64,000 nt of DNA, taken from Nocardioides pocheonensis. Its GTDB lineage: Bacteria > Actinomycetota > Actinomycetes > Propionibacteriales > Nocardioidaceae. The stretch is from the NCBI RefSeq assembly GCF_003725535.1, contig NZ_RJSF01000047.1, positions 141,972 through 205,971 of the forward strand, written 5' to 3'. Below are positions 43,362-54,393 of the stretch, one piece after another (position 1 is the first letter of the stretch; each line of letters starts with the position of its first letter). The notes under the pieces were generated by a model. The model was not told the DNA's origin and did not search any database. It saw only the letters and a program-made list of their open reading frames with translations. The position numbers and the translations under genes were made by a program.

Positions 43362-43839
43362 CCTCGCCACCAGACACGCCACGTGGCCAGACGTCGTCGA
43401 GGTTGTCCTTGTCGGTGCCCGCAGCCTGTACGCCGACGACCCGCCACCCTTGGTCGGACTTCGCGACCTCGAAGTGCGTGGCCCATCGCTGGATCTCGAC
43501 GTCGTCCGCGCTGCGTCGTGACCAGATCACCTCGATGGCGGCGCCCACCGAGCTGTAGACGAACACGCGGCGATCCGGCACCACGGTGTGGCTGTAGCCC
43601 GACTCGCGCAGCGGCGCGTAGTTGAACTCGAGGAATGCCAGCACGCTCTGGTCGTCCAGGCACCAGAACGACTGCTCCAGACCGGTGACGTGCATCGGTG
43701 TGCCCCAGTACTGGTGGATGAACTCGGGCGGCTCGGCACCCTGGGCCGCGGCGACCCAGCGAGGGAGGTAGTCCTCGAAGAACCACGCGCTCACTTCTGC
43801 GCGGGTTGCCGCGATGGGGTCCTCGGTCGTGATGGTCAT
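43354..43839 (-). CDS. SnoaL/NTF2-like protein
   Basis: This 161-residue protein has an N-terminal helix pair (VSAWFFEDYLPRWVAAAQGA) and strands (RRVFVYSSVGAAIEVIWSRR, WATHFEVAKSDQGWRVVGVQ), consistent with an NTF2-like cone such as the small subunit of ring hydroxylases or a SnoaL cyclase. No catalytic residues can be named. It is second in the operon, 24 nt after the crotonase. Confidence 0.7.
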   Translation of the reverse strand: MTITTEDPIAATRAEVSAWFFEDYLPRWVAAAQGAEPPEFIHQYWGTPMHVTGLEQSFWCLDDQSVLAFLEFNYAPLRESGYSHTVVPDRRVFVYSSVGAAIEVIWSRRSADDVEIQRWATHFEVAKSDQGWRVVGVQAAGTDKDNLDDVWPRGVSGGEDV

Positions 43840-43863
43840 GTTGGTCGGGTCCTTTCTGATGGC

Positions 43864-44652
43864 TCAGCGGCCGCTGAACTGGAGTTCGGTGCGACGCAAG
43901 CCGGCTGCGTCTGCCTGGACCGCTGACGCGACGCCGTGCCTCGCGTCGTCCGTGCGCAGGAGGGCTCGGGCCAGTTCAGGGATGAGCTCGTCGGCAGCGG
44001 CGACGCCGCCGCTGGCCCACGCGGCGAGGAGAGCCTTGTGGGTCGCGTGGGCGCGCGTGGCGCCCCGTGCGAGCCGCGCGGCCCATTGCCCGGTGACGGC
44101 TTCGAGCTCACCATCAGGCACGACCTCGGCGACGACACCGGCCGCCATCGCGTCCGCGGCAGAGATCTTCTCCGACGTCAGGGCCCATCGCGCGGCGCGG
44201 CCCCGACCGGCGCGTTCGGCGACGCGCTGAACTCCGCCGAGCAGTGTGAACATGCCGATTGCTCCCTCCGTGTGGCAGAACCGGGCAGACTCGGCTGCGA
44301 TGATCAGATCGGCCCGAAGCGCGATCTCGAAGCCGCCGCCGAAGCAGTTGCCCTGCACCGAAGCGATGACGGGCACGGGCAGTTGCTCGAGGGCGTTGCT
44401 CACCTGGAGTCCCACTCCGAAGAGCTCGACCATGGCGTCGGGTTCCACCATGTCCCACGTGGCGATCTCGCCCCCGTAGGAGAAATCCTCGCCTTCTGCG
44501 CGGAGAACGACGACGCGGATGCTCTCGTCGCCCTTGACTTGCTCGACCGCCGCAGCGCACCCGAGCATCAGCTCGGTGTTGAGCCGGTTCTGCGGCGGGT
44601 TGGCGAGCGTGAAGGTCGCGACCCCTTCATGCACCGATGCGTGGAACGCCAT
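43864..44652 (-). CDS. Enoyl-CoA hydratase/isomerase family protein (crotonase)
   Basis: This 262-residue crotonase has FTLANPPQNRLNTELMLG, DFSYGGEIATWDM (an oxyanion-hole variant), SVQGNCFGGGFEIALRADLI and ARFCHTEGAIGMFTLLGGVQ with one catalytic Glu (HTEG). It is the first gene of a minus-strand operon (crotonase, NTF2-like, two hydrolases, LLM oxidoreductase) under promoter A. The enzyme could be a hydratase, isomerase or a ring-cleaving hydrolase of the family. Confidence 0.9.
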   Translation of the reverse strand: MAFHASVHEGVATFTLANPPQNRLNTELMLGCAAAVEQVKGDESIRVVVLRAEGEDFSYGGEIATWDMVEPDAMVELFGVGLQVSNALEQLPVPVIASVQGNCFGGGFEIALRADLIIAAESARFCHTEGAIGMFTLLGGVQRVAERAGRGRAARWALTSEKISAADAMAAGVVAEVVPDGELEAVTGQWAARLARGATRAHATHKALLAAWASGGVAAADELIPELARALLRTDDARHGVASAVQADAAGLRRTELQFSGR

Positions 44653-44701
44653 GCTGTGCCCTTCTCGGACCGGGGCGGCGACTGCCGCCGCATCAGGTTC
44701 A

Positions 44702-44731
44702 AGTAAAGGAACAGGTGGGTTCCTTTGTCAA
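44702..44731 (-). promoter_or_regulatory. Promoter A with 22-bp operator
   Basis: On the minus strand TTGACA (44731-44726) and TTTACT (44707-44702) are 18 bp apart. The inverted repeat AAAGGAAC/GTTCCTTT (44705-44726, N6 spacer) fills the space between them. It would drive the crotonase operon starting at 44652. The position predicts repression by steric block. Confidence 0.8.
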
Positions 44732-44923
44732 GGATCACCACAGAATCGGCTGCAATGCCATGGTGCTGGCCGCGGCTTGAACCGCTCGATGCCCGCCACG
44801 CCGGGGCCCGAGGTAACTGCTCGCTGATCGGCAGTCACCACGCGCACGCCGCGATCATCGACCAAGCAGTCCACCTATTCCTGAGGACGCGGCGGCCTCT
44901 CGCCAACCGAAGTCGTTCGACCC

Positions 44924-44953
44924 TTGACAAAGGAACCATGACGTTCCTTTAAT
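44924..44953 (+). promoter_or_regulatory. Promoter B with 22-bp operator
   Basis: TTGACA (44924-44929), 18 bp, TTTAAT (44948-44953), with the perfect AAAGGAAC/GTTCCTTT repeat at 44929-44950. It drives the acyl-CoA ligase at 44980 with a leader of about 20 nt that contains GAGGAAG. It is divergent from promoter A, about 193 bp away; the stretch between holds no gene. Confidence 0.82.
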
Positions 44954-44979
44954 TGCGTTCCCGACGATGAGGAAGACCG

Positions 44980-46529
<1,550 letters not shown>

Positions 46530-46536
<7 letters not shown>

Positions 46537-47792
46537 CCTCGCGCACGAAGCGGCAACTGGTCGCGTTCCTCGTCCTCACCCTCGTGGGAACCACGTACGT
46601 CGGCGCACGGTACGCGCGCCTCGACCTGCTCTTCGTGGACTCCAGCTACCAGGTGACAGCCCAGCTCGCGCAGTCCGGGGGCATCTTCACCGGCGCCGAA
46701 GTCAGCTATCGCGGCGTCAAGGTAGGCAGTGTGTGCGACATGCGGCTCACTCGCACGGGAGTAGACGCGATCCTGTGCATCGACAACACCTGGGCAGACA
46801 TCCCGGCCGACACCTTCGCAGAGGTCGGCAACATGTCACCGCTCGGCGAGCAGTACATCGACCTCCAGCCGCGCAGCGATGCCGGCCCACACCTCAAGGA
46901 AGGTTCGGTGATCGGCCGGCGCGACACCGCCGTCCAGGTGTCTCCGACGCAGTTCCTCACCAGCGTCGATGCGTTCGTGAGCAGTGTTCCCCAGGATTCG
47001 CTGCGCACGACGGTCTCGGAGCTGGGCACCGCGTTCCAGGGCACCGGCGACGACCTCGGCCGGTTGATCGACAACTCCAACGAGTTCATCAAGACCGCCA
47101 CCGACAACCTCGACGTGACGACGGCTCTCATTCAGCAATCCAATACCGTTCTCGGCACCCAGGCCGCCAAGGGCTCGGCCCTCCGTTCGTTCGCGCGCGA
47201 CCTGGCTCTGTTCAGCGACACCCTCGCCGACAATGACGAAGCGCTGCGGACCCTGATCGACAACGGATCAGCGACCGTGAGCCAACTGCATACATTCCTC
47301 GAACAGAACGGTGTCGACCTCGCAGAGCTGATCAATAACCTGGTCACCACCGGCGAGATCGCAGTCAAGAGGTTGCCTGGAATCCGCCAGCTCCTGGTCG
47401 TCTATCCGTACGTCGTAGCCCAGGGATACACCCTCGGGGTCAAGTCTCCTGAGGGTCACCAGGTGCGGCTCGGCCTGGTCCTGAGCTCCCAGCCCTCGTG
47501 CAGAAACGGATACGACCCGAAGGAATGGCGCTCACCGAGCGACGGGTCCAACAGGCCCATGGACGAGGATGCGCATTGCGCAGACCCGCCGACGAAATCC
47601 AACCCCCGCGGTGCGCAGAACGCGCCACGAGTCGCGCCGGGTTCTCTCGGCGGTCAGGATGTCGCCACCTACGACCTGGGCACGGGGCAACTGACTTGGA
47701 ATGACCAGAACCGGCCGGGTACGGACCTGACGGGCAATGGCGTGTGGACCAACGGAGACCTCGAGGGCCTGCTCCTGCTGCCTTTGAGCTGA
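46530..47792 (+). CDS. Single Mce/MlaD-family protein
   Basis: This 420-residue protein has a membrane helix near the N-terminus (LVAFLVLTLVGTTYVGARYA) and an MlaD/Mce domain (YQVTAQLAQSGGIFTGAEVS, YRGVKVGSVCDM, then GNMSPLGEQYIDLQP). A long helical Mce4-like region follows to about residue 290 and a polar C-terminal tail ends it. Mce proteins form lipid/sterol import tunnels, usually as six paralogues with two YrbE permeases. Only one is present here, overlapping a ligase gene by 7 nt. It resembles the last (MceF-like) subunit; the rest may be elsewhere. Confidence 0.85.
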
Positions 47793-48225
47793 TCGATCGG
47801 ACGGCTCGCGCTCGCGGTCCGACGCCCGGGGACGGAGCCAGCGGCCAAATCAGATCGATCCCTCGATCGCAGAGTGGTCCTCGCCATTCGGCAACAGGAG
47901 CGCCGTGGACCCAGCGAGAACGGCGCCGAAACCCTTCGCGGACGCGAACAGCATTTGACGACGCCGACGAGTGCTGCTCGGAGAACGCAGCGACCGCCTC
48001 CTCCAGGGCAGCGGCTCGCCGTCGTCCGCCTACGAACGCCTCCCAGGGACGCCGTCGCGATGGGATCCGCAGCCTCGACGCAGTGCCTGTGCCCGTGGGA
48101 CACGCATCAACGCCCTCTGCAAGAAGAAGCAGATCGAACACTCCATGCAGTGGATTGCACGGCATGCACAGTTGTACACTACGCGAAACGATCCGTTCAT
48201 GCAGAGCTCCAACAAGGAGAGCCCG
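47793..48225. other. Intergenic region with no recognised gene
   Basis: About 430 bases between the mce gene and the DinB-like gene. Open frames exist on both strands, but none has motifs or a ribosome site of note. The AT-richer stretch 48120-48200 (with TTGCAC, GCATGC and GTTGTACAC) probably contains the promoter of the next gene. Confidence 0.5.
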
Positions 48226-49029
48226 ATGTCCTACCGCCCCCCGCCGCCAGACCTTCGCAACATCGCCACTGCACTCAAGGCGGAGCGCACCGCGATGGTG
48301 GACTTCATCCGGTCCCTCGGGGACGAGGAGTGGTCGGCACCGAGCGCTGCGGACGGATGGCGGATCGCTGACGTCGTGGGCCACATCGGCGCCACGGCGC
48401 GCAGCTTCTACACGCCGTCGGGACTCCGATCAGTCGGCGCGCCCAGCCTCGAAGCACTCAACGAGAATCCCGTGGAAGCACGCCGCACGTGGCCACGCGC
48501 CCGGGTCGTGGCCGAGTACGAACGCGCAAGCCGCCGCGCGATCACCTTGCTCAACCTCGTGCGTCGCACGCCAGCGAGGCGTTTGCGGCTATCTCTCGCG
48601 GAACTCGGCCGATTTCCCCTCGGGCTGATGATCGGGGGCGCCCTAGTCTTCGACCACCACACCCACCTGCGAGTCGACATGGCTCCAGCCCTCGGGCGCA
48701 CCGCTCCGGCAACAGATGCCGACCGGATGGGAGCAGTCCTCACGTGGATGCTCGCTGTGCTGAACAACCAGGTCGCCCAGGCGCCCGTGCCCGGGCTCGA
48801 CGCCCGGCTCTGCCTCACCCTGACCGGACCAGGCGGGGGCACGTGGTGGATCGACGAAAGGGGCGCCTTCGCCCCGCCGGTCGGCCCGGTCGCGGCTCAG
48901 ATCACGGCACCTGCTCTGACGTTTCCCGACTGGGGGACGCAGCGCTCCGGGTGGCGGGACAGTGACGTGACGATCACCGGCGATGATGAGCTCGCATCCC
49001 GGTTCCTGGACCGGGTCAACGTCATCTAG
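48226..49029 (+). CDS. Maleylpyruvate-isomerase/DinB-like mycothiol-dependent protein
   Basis: ATG 48226 behind AAGGAGA starts a 267-residue protein. Its N-terminal four-helix bundle has the pattern MVDFIRSLGDEEWSAPSAAD followed by GWRIADVVGHIGATARSFYT. This is the metal/mycothiol-binding part of the TIGR03083-like family. A later HH in ALVFDHHTHLRVD supplies metal ligands. The C-terminal 80 residues (RLCLTLTGPGGGTWWIDERG) are SCP2-like. The family includes mycothiol-dependent isomerases and detoxifying transferases. Confidence 0.82.
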   Translation: MSYRPPPPDLRNIATALKAERTAMVDFIRSLGDEEWSAPSAADGWRIADVVGHIGATARSFYTPSGLRSVGAPSLEALNENPVEARRTWPRARVVAEYERASRRAITLLNLVRRTPARRLRLSLAELGRFPLGLMIGGALVFDHHTHLRVDMAPALGRTAPATDADRMGAVLTWMLAVLNNQVAQAPVPGLDARLCLTLTGPGGGTWWIDERGAFAPPVGPVAAQITAPALTFPDWGTQRSGWRDSDVTITGDDELASRFLDRVNVI

Positions 49030-49173
49030 CTCGCGCGCGCTCCCTCGACGATCGCGTCGGTCGGCGTGAGGAATTGTTGCCGCACTCCCCCACATCGCGG
49101 AAACCGGCCTGCGAGCGATCGCAGAGGCGATCGGCCTTTCCGGTCGCCCCGGGCGTTGTAACCCAAATCATTA

Positions 49174-49187
49174 TGCAACTTGTTGCA
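49174..49187. promoter_or_regulatory. TGCAACTTGTTGCA palindrome
   Basis: A 14-bp palindrome with 6-bp arms TGCAAC and GTTGCA and a 2-bp centre, 54 nt upstream of the FadH-like gene. It is the likely operator of that gene; the PadR regulator encoded downstream at 51446 is a candidate binder. Confidence 0.6.
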
Positions 49188-49241
49188 CAACTATCGGATT
49201 CTTCTTACGCTTCCGTCCACGCCCCCACCCGAGGAGAATCC

Positions 49242-51260
49242 ATGAGCGCCTATCCGCACCTGCTGGCCCCGCTCGACCTGGGTCACGTCGTCCTGCCGAA
49301 CCGCGTGATCATGGGCTCGATGCACCTCGGGCTCGAGGAGGTAGAAGGCGGGTTCGAGCGGATGGCGGCCTTCTACGCCGAGCGCGCTTGCCACGACGTC
49401 GCGATGATCGTGACGGGTGGGATCGCTCCGAATGAGCCGGGTCGCCACATCGAGCACGGTGCAGCCATGACCCGCGCTGAGGACGTCGCCAACCACCGCG
49501 TCATCACCGACGCGGTGCACGAGGCCGGCGGTCGGATCGCCATGCAGGTGCTGCACTTCGGGCGGTACGCCGGTCACGACGGCCTGGTCGCCCCGAGCGC
49601 GATCCAGGCACCCATCAACAAGCGGGCACCGCGCGCCCTGACCGCTGCGGAGGTCGAGCAGACGATCGACGACTTCGCGCGCGCCGCCGAGCTCGCGCGC
49701 CAGGCCGGGTACGACGGTGTCGAGGTGATGGGGTCCGAGGGCTACCTCATCAACACGTTCCTCGCCGCGCGCACCAACCAGCGCGACGACGCGTGGGGTG
49801 GTGACCCGGAGCGCCGCCGCCGCTTTGCCACCGAGATCGTCCGCCGCACCCGTCAGCGTGTCGGCGACGACTTCATCGTGATGTTCCGGATGTCGATGCT
49901 CGACCTCGTCCCGGGCGGGTCGAGCCTGGATGACAACCTCGTGCTCGCCAAGGAGCTCGAAGCGGCCGGCGCCTCGATCATCAACAGCGGGATCGGGTGG
50001 CACGAGTCACGCGTGCCCACCATCGCCACGTCGGTGCCGCGGGCGGCCTTCACCGAGGTGACCGCGAAGGTCAAGCAGTCGATCGGGATCCCCGTGGTGG
50101 CGAGCAACCGGATCAACGCACCCGACGTGGCAGAGCGGCTGCTGGCGGACGGCGTCAGCGACCTGGTCTCGCTGGCTCGACCGTTCCTCGCCGACCCCGA
50201 GTTCGTCACCAAGGCAGCCCACGGCAGGGCCGACCGGATCAACACCTGCATCGGCTGCAACCAGGCGTGCATCGACCACACGCTCTCGCGCCGGATCACC
50301 TCATGCCTGGTCAACCCGCTGGCCGCCAACGAGACCATCATCGAGCTCTCACCGGTCCGTACACGCAAGCACGTCGCGATCGTCGGCGCCGGCCCGGCCG
50401 GCATGGCCTGCGCCCTCGCCACTGCCCGCCGCGGCCACCGCGTCGAGCTGCTCGACGGTGCCGAGACGCTCGGTGGGCAGTTCGACCTGGCGCGACGCAT
50501 CCCCGGCAAGGAGGAGTTCGCACACACGCTGCGCTACTTCACGACCGAGCTCGCCGAGAACGACGTGGAGGTCGCGCTGGGTCGACACGTGTCGGCGCAG
50601 GAGCTGGCGGCCGCGGCGTACGACGAGATTGTCATCGCCACCGGCGTCCGACCGCGGGTGCCCGAGGTCGAAGGGATCGACCATCCGTCCGTCGTCGGCT
50701 ACCTCGATGTCCTGAACGGGGCCGACGTGGGCGACCGGGTCGCCATCATGGGTGCTGGCGGCATCGGCTTCGACATCGCCGAGTTCATCACCCAGGACCA
50801 CCCCTCCCACAGCCTCGACGTCGAGGCGTTCAGCGCACACTGGGGCTTCGACCCCCACGGCGAGGGCGACGGCGGCCTGGTCGAGCCCCGACAGGCCCGC
50901 AGCAGGCGCGAGGTCTACCTCCTGCAGCGCAAACCGTCGAAGGTCGGCGCCGGGCTCGGCGTCACCACGGGCTGGATCCACCGCGCCGAGCTGGCTGCCC
51001 GTGGCGTCGTGATGATCCCGGACGTCCGCTACGTGCGCGTCGACGACGAAGGCCTCCATGTCGAGATCTCCGGTGCGCCCAGCGTGCTTGCGGTCGACAC
51101 CGTGGTGCTGTGCACCGGCCAGGAGTCACGTCGCGACCTGCACGACCAGCTCACCGCGATGGGGGTTTCCTCTCACGTGATCGGCGGGGCCGCGGTGGCT
51201 GCCGAGCTGGACGCCAAGCGTGCGATCAAGCAAGGCGTCGAGCTGGCAGCGAGCCTGTAA
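49242..51260 (+). CDS. 2,4-dienoyl-CoA reductase / NADH:flavin oxidoreductase (FadH-type)
   Basis: This 672-residue protein has the exact length of FadH. Residues 1-340 are an FMN TIM barrel (LLAPLDLGHVVLPNRVIMGS and GYDGVEVMGSEGYLINTFLA). A 4Fe-4S cluster follows in CIGCNQACID with a fourth Cys in TSCLVN. A glutathione-reductase-like FAD/NAD(P) domain begins at VAIVGAGPAGMACALA. It reduces double bonds of dienoyl-CoA or related substrates with NAD(P)H. ATG 49242 follows GAGGAG. A palindrome lies upstream and a GC-rich tandem repeat begins right after the stop. Confidence 0.92.
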   Translation: MSAYPHLLAPLDLGHVVLPNRVIMGSMHLGLEEVEGGFERMAAFYAERACHDVAMIVTGGIAPNEPGRHIEHGAAMTRAEDVANHRVITDAVHEAGGRIAMQVLHFGRYAGHDGLVAPSAIQAPINKRAPRALTAAEVEQTIDDFARAAELARQAGYDGVEVMGSEGYLINTFLAARTNQRDDAWGGDPERRRRFATEIVRRTRQRVGDDFIVMFRMSMLDLVPGGSSLDDNLVLAKELEAAGASIINSGIGWHESRVPTIATSVPRAAFTEVTAKVKQSIGIPVVASNRINAPDVAERLLADGVSDLVSLARPFLADPEFVTKAAHGRADRINTCIGCNQACIDHTLSRRITSCLVNPLAANETIIELSPVRTRKHVAIVGAGPAGMACALATARRGHRVELLDGAETLGGQFDLARRIPGKEEFAHTLRYFTTELAENDVEVALGRHVSAQELAAAAYDEIVIATGVRPRVPEVEGIDHPSVVGYLDVLNGADVGDRVAIMGAGGIGFDIAEFITQDHPSHSLDVEAFSAHWGFDPHGEGDGGLVEPRQARSRREVYLLQRKPSKVGAGLGVTTGWIHRAELAARGVVMIPDVRYVRVDDEGLHVEISGAPSVLAVDTVVLCTGQESRRDLHDQLTAMGVSSHVIGGAAVAAELDAKRAIKQGVELAASL

Positions 51261-51319
51261 GGGAGGGTCCTGCGAGGAGGGCCCTGCGAGGGAGGGCCCT
51301 GCGAGGGAGGGCCCGGCGG
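51261..51319. repeat. Four 14-15-bp tandem repeats after the FadH-like gene
   Basis: Units GGGAGGGTCCTGCGA, a 14-bp version, GGGAGGGCCCTGCGA and a degenerate GGGAGGGCCCGGCGG run head to tail directly after the stop codon. Runs of GGGAGGG can form G-rich structures, and the GGGCCC cores are self-complementary. It may act as a terminator-like or mRNA-stabilising element. Confidence 0.75.
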
Positions 51320-51445
51320 TCCGGTCCCGGCCGCTCTCCAAGCCGGCCCGCCGGCCGCCGGGCCGCGGGCGTGGTGTTCGCCGCTGTGGGCAGGCGGCAC
51401 ACGTAGGCTACGGGCCGTGCTTGCGACCGAGTGGAGGTGAACCTG

Positions 51446-52018
51446 GTGTCCCTGCGCCACGCGATTCTCACCGCGTTGCTCGAGGTGCCCTCGACCGGCT
51501 TGTCGCTGACGCGGCGCTTCGATCGCTCTATCGGCTACTTCTGGCAGGCGACCCACCAGCAGGTCTACCGCGAGACCGCCAAGCTCGAAGCCGAAGCCCT
51601 GATTCGGGCCGTTCCGCAGGCGACGCCGGCCCGCGGGAATCCGAAGACCTACGAGGTGACCGACGAGGGGCGTGCCGAACTGATCCGGTGGGTGGGCGAC
51701 TCTGAACCGCCGAAGCCGGGTCGCGACGCTCTCCTGGTCCGCCTTCGTGCCGCCAGTGTCGTGGGACCCGGACCCTTGGTCGACCAGATGCGGGAGCACC
51801 ACGAGTTCCACTCTGCGCGACACGCCGAGTACCTGGCCGTGGCTGCCCGCGACTTCGCCGACCGGGAACTCGACGACGTCGCCCGTATGCAATACCTCAT
51901 CCTCCAAGCCGGGATCGGGCTGGAGGAGTTCTGGACGGCGTGGCTGCAGGACGCGATCACGGAGCTGTCCCAAGGCGCCGGATCCCGCAAGGCTGCCGGC
52001 GCTGCAACCGCGGGGTAG
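51446..52018 (+). CDS. PadR-family regulator
   Basis: GTG 51446 behind GGAGGT gives a 190-residue protein (GTG 51431 is possible but overlaps the ribosome site). The winged helix reads LRHAILTALLEVPSTGLSLT followed by RRFDRSIGYFWQATHQQVYR and YEVTDEGRAEL, the classic PadR layout. A C-terminal dimerisation helix region (LIDQMREHHEFH-like) follows. It may control the FadH-like gene or the SDR/MDR genes to its right. Confidence 0.9.
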   Translation: MSLRHAILTALLEVPSTGLSLTRRFDRSIGYFWQATHQQVYRETAKLEAEALIRAVPQATPARGNPKTYEVTDEGRAELIRWVGDSEPPKPGRDALLVRLRAASVVGPGPLVDQMREHHEFHSARHAEYLAVAARDFADRELDDVARMQYLILQAGIGLEEFWTAWLQDAITELSQGAGSRKAAGAATAG

Positions 52019-52423
52019 GACCCGGCCGATGTGCGCAGGTGAGCTCCACGGTCGCCATCTCGACCGTGGCGTCTTTCTGGACACGAGAGTTCACTGGTTT
52101 CGCTACTTCGCCGACGGGCTCTCGTGGTGACTGCCGCCATCCAGGCGCGGACGCACCAGGAGCGATTGGGTCACACCTTCTACCGAACGATTTGCTGAGA
52201 AACATCCTCACGCGAGGCGTTTGCAGATCAGCGCGAGGACAAAGACAAAGTTCCCGACACGACCGCCTGTAGAACGAGCGATTCCCGCATCGCGCCGCCG
52301 GGTCGTGGTGGTGAGGCTGCCTGCGGCCGGGTGAAGACTGCTGGCCAGGCGCACCCCACCCAGGACGAGTGCTGTCAGCCAATTTTCCACACCAGCCGCG
52401 GCCGAGTGAGTGTTACGACGGTA
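52019..52423. other. Intergenic region with no recognised gene
   Basis: About 400 bases between the convergent PadR and SDR genes. I find no motif-bearing frame, repeat or clear hairpin terminator. It appears to be non-coding sequence. Confidence 0.5.
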
Positions 52424-53305
52424 CTAGTCGCAGTACCCCGTGGACGGCGGCACAGCCTGCTCATTGCGACCCGCGGCCGCGACCTCGCGTTCGAGGCGCG
52501 GCACCCACTTCCCCGCAAACCGCCGCGCCCACTGCCAGGCCGCAGGAGAGCTGATCGCCGCCTTGCCCCAGCTCGCTGCGCCGACGACGCGCGGGACGTA
52601 GACCCGGGCACGCTGATTCACCAGGCCGTCGACGATCGCCGCCGCCGCCTTGTCCACGCTCGTCGTCACGTTTCCCGGATAGGGCAGTTCTCTGCGCATG
52701 CGGACGAAAGACGGGATGTCCCGCTCAATGCTCGTCACAAGATCGGTCTCGACCCACGACGGGTGCACCAGCCCAACCGTGATACCGAGGTGCGCCACCT
52801 CCTGCCGGTACGCCAGCGCCAGCATCTCGACGCCCGCCTTGCTCGCGCCGTAAGACGCCATCGACGGCAGCGCCAAAAACGACAACGCCGAGGCCACCAC
52901 CATCGCGTGACCACGGCTGCGCTCCAGGTGGGGAGTTGCGTGCTTAAGAGTCCGGAAGGTGCCGTTCAGGTTCACGTCGACCACCCTCTCGAACGCCGCG
53001 TCATCGGCCTGGCGCACCGTTCCGTAGGCCACTACTCCCGCATTCGCGACAAGGAGGTCGATGCCGCCCATGGCTCCCGCGCTCTCGTCGAGAGCATGCT
53101 TGACGGCATCGGAGTCGCGCACGTCAGCGAGATGCCACGAAGCCGTCGCGCCGAGCTCGTCAGCCAACAGCCGGAGCCGATCAGGCTCGAGCCCGACCAG
53201 CGCCACCCGGGCACCGCGCGCGGCGGCCGTTCGCGCCACGTGTTCACCGATGCCTCGTGCCGCCCCTGTCACCACGAGCCTGCGGCCGACCAGATCCGTC
53301 CCCAT
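52424..53305 (-). CDS. SDR-family oxidoreductase
   Basis: This 293-residue protein starts at ATG 53305 behind AAGGAG. The motifs are VTGAARGIGEHVAR, VANAG, the catalytic Ser in VVASALSFLALPSMASYGAS and Y-x3-K in SYGASKAG. A longer C-terminal extension (VPRVVGAASWGKAAI and following) is typical of membrane-associated SDRs. Substrate is unknown; dehydrogenation of a hydroxy-steroid or alcohol is possible. It is divergent from the MDR gene across an imperfect palindrome. Confidence 0.9.
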   Translation of the reverse strand: MGTDLVGRRLVVTGAARGIGEHVARTAAARGARVALVGLEPDRLRLLADELGATASWHLADVRDSDAVKHALDESAGAMGGIDLLVANAGVVAYGTVRQADDAAFERVVDVNLNGTFRTLKHATPHLERSRGHAMVVASALSFLALPSMASYGASKAGVEMLALAYRQEVAHLGITVGLVHPSWVETDLVTSIERDIPSFVRMRRELPYPGNVTTSVDKAAAAIVDGLVNQRARVYVPRVVGAASWGKAAISSPAAWQWARRFAGKWVPRLEREVAAAGRNEQAVPPSTGYCD

Positions 53306-53323
53306 ATGGACTCCTTGCCTCAC

Positions 53324-53347
53324 CACTATAACGAGGTTATCGTAGTG
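53324..53347. promoter_or_regulatory. Nested palindrome between SDR and MDR genes (TAACGAGGTTA site)
   Basis: ATAACGAGGTTAT (53328-53340) is flanked by CACTA and TAGTG, giving a nested inverted repeat 53324-53347. The core is a near match of the TAACGAAGTTA sites at 39404 and 59613. It lies 19-42 bp upstream of the SDR start and 36-59 bp upstream of the MDR start, suggesting bidirectional control. Confidence 0.65.
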
Positions 53348-53382
53348 AGGTCGTCAACCCCGAGGGAAGCAGGCCAGCCGCC

Positions 53383-54393
53383 GTGAAGGCATTCGTCGTC
53401 AACAAGTACGGCCCTGGCGGCCTGCGCGCCACCGAAGTGCCAGAGCCGCAGGTCCGCGCGCGCGACGTCTTGGTGAGGGTCAGCGCAACCAGCGTCAACC
53501 CGCTGGACAAGATGGTCCGCAACGGTGAGCTCAAGCTCCTCCTGAAGTACAAGCGCCCCTTCGTGCTCGGCCACGATGTCGCCGGGATCGTGACCGAGGT
53601 CGGCGCCGACGTCCGCGAGTTCAAGGTGGGCGACGAGGTGTACGCCCGCCCTCGCGACCTGCGCATCGGCACGTTCGCGGAATACATCGCAATCGACCAG
53701 GACGATCTCGCCCTCAAGCCGAAGTCGTTGACCCTTCAGCAGGCCGCCGCAGTTCCGCTGGTCGCCCTCGCTGCGTGGCAGGCGCTGGTCGACGTCGCCC
53801 AGGTCGAGCCCGGCCAGAAGGTGTTGATCCACGCCGGCGCTGGCGGCCTGGGCTCGACCGTGGTCCAACTCGCGAAGCACCTCGGAGCGTATGTCGCCAC
53901 GACAGTGAACAGCTACGACGTAGACCGAGCACGCGAGCTCGGCGCCGACGAGGTCCTCGACTACACCAAGTCCGACTTCGCCGACTTGCCGTCGGACTTT
54001 GACGTCGTCCTGGACTCCCTGGGCGGATCCAACCTAGAGAAGTCTCTGAAGATTCTCAGGCCCGGCGGCCTGGCGGTCAGCGTCGTAGGTCCCCCCGATC
54101 CCACGTTCGCCGACCAGGTCGGCCAGCCGCTCCTGCGCCCTGTCATGGCCGTTCTGAGCCGCAAGGTGCGCAAGCAGGCACGAAAGCTCGGCGTGCGCTA
54201 CTCCTTCTTCTTCACGAGGGCCAGCGGCTCGCAGCTGCGCGACCTCGCCGCCCTCTACGACGCCGGCCACCTCCGACCAGTCGTCGACGAGCACACATTT
54301 CAATTCGACCAGGCAGTCGAAGCCTTGGCGTACGTCGAGCACGGCAAGGCCCGCGGCAAAGTTGTCATCACGATGGACCAGGAGTCCCGATGA
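53383..54393 (+). CDS. Zinc-free medium-chain dehydrogenase (quinone-oxidoreductase-like)
   Basis: GTG 53383 starts a 336-residue protein. The GroES-like N-terminal half has SATSVNPLDKMVRNGEL and FVLGHDVAGIVTEVGADV. The cofactor motif is VLIHAGAGGLGSTVVQLAKH (A-x-G-x-x-G). Catalytic-zinc and structural-zinc Cys residues are absent, so it belongs to the NADPH:quinone-oxidoreductase/enoyl-reductase branch. It overlaps the next hydrolase by four bases (ATGA). Confidence 0.9.
   Translation: MKAFVVNKYGPGGLRATEVPEPQVRARDVLVRVSATSVNPLDKMVRNGELKLLLKYKRPFVLGHDVAGIVTEVGADVREFKVGDEVYARPRDLRIGTFAEYIAIDQDDLALKPKSLTLQQAAAVPLVALAAWQALVDVAQVEPGQKVLIHAGAGGLGSTVVQLAKHLGAYVATTVNSYDVDRARELGADEVLDYTKSDFADLPSDFDVVLDSLGGSNLEKSLKILRPGGLAVSVVGPPDPTFADQVGQPLLRPVMAVLSRKVRKQARKLGVRYSFFFTRASGSQLRDLAALYDAGHLRPVVDEHTFQFDQAVEALAYVEHGKARGKVVITMDQESR

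Noticed and set aside
44702..44731. KstR or KstR2 cholesterol-regulon site
   Set aside because: The repeat AAAGGAAC-N6-GTTCCTTT does not fit the KstR (AAC-N2-GTT) or KstR2 (CAAG-N2-CTTG) operators as I know them.
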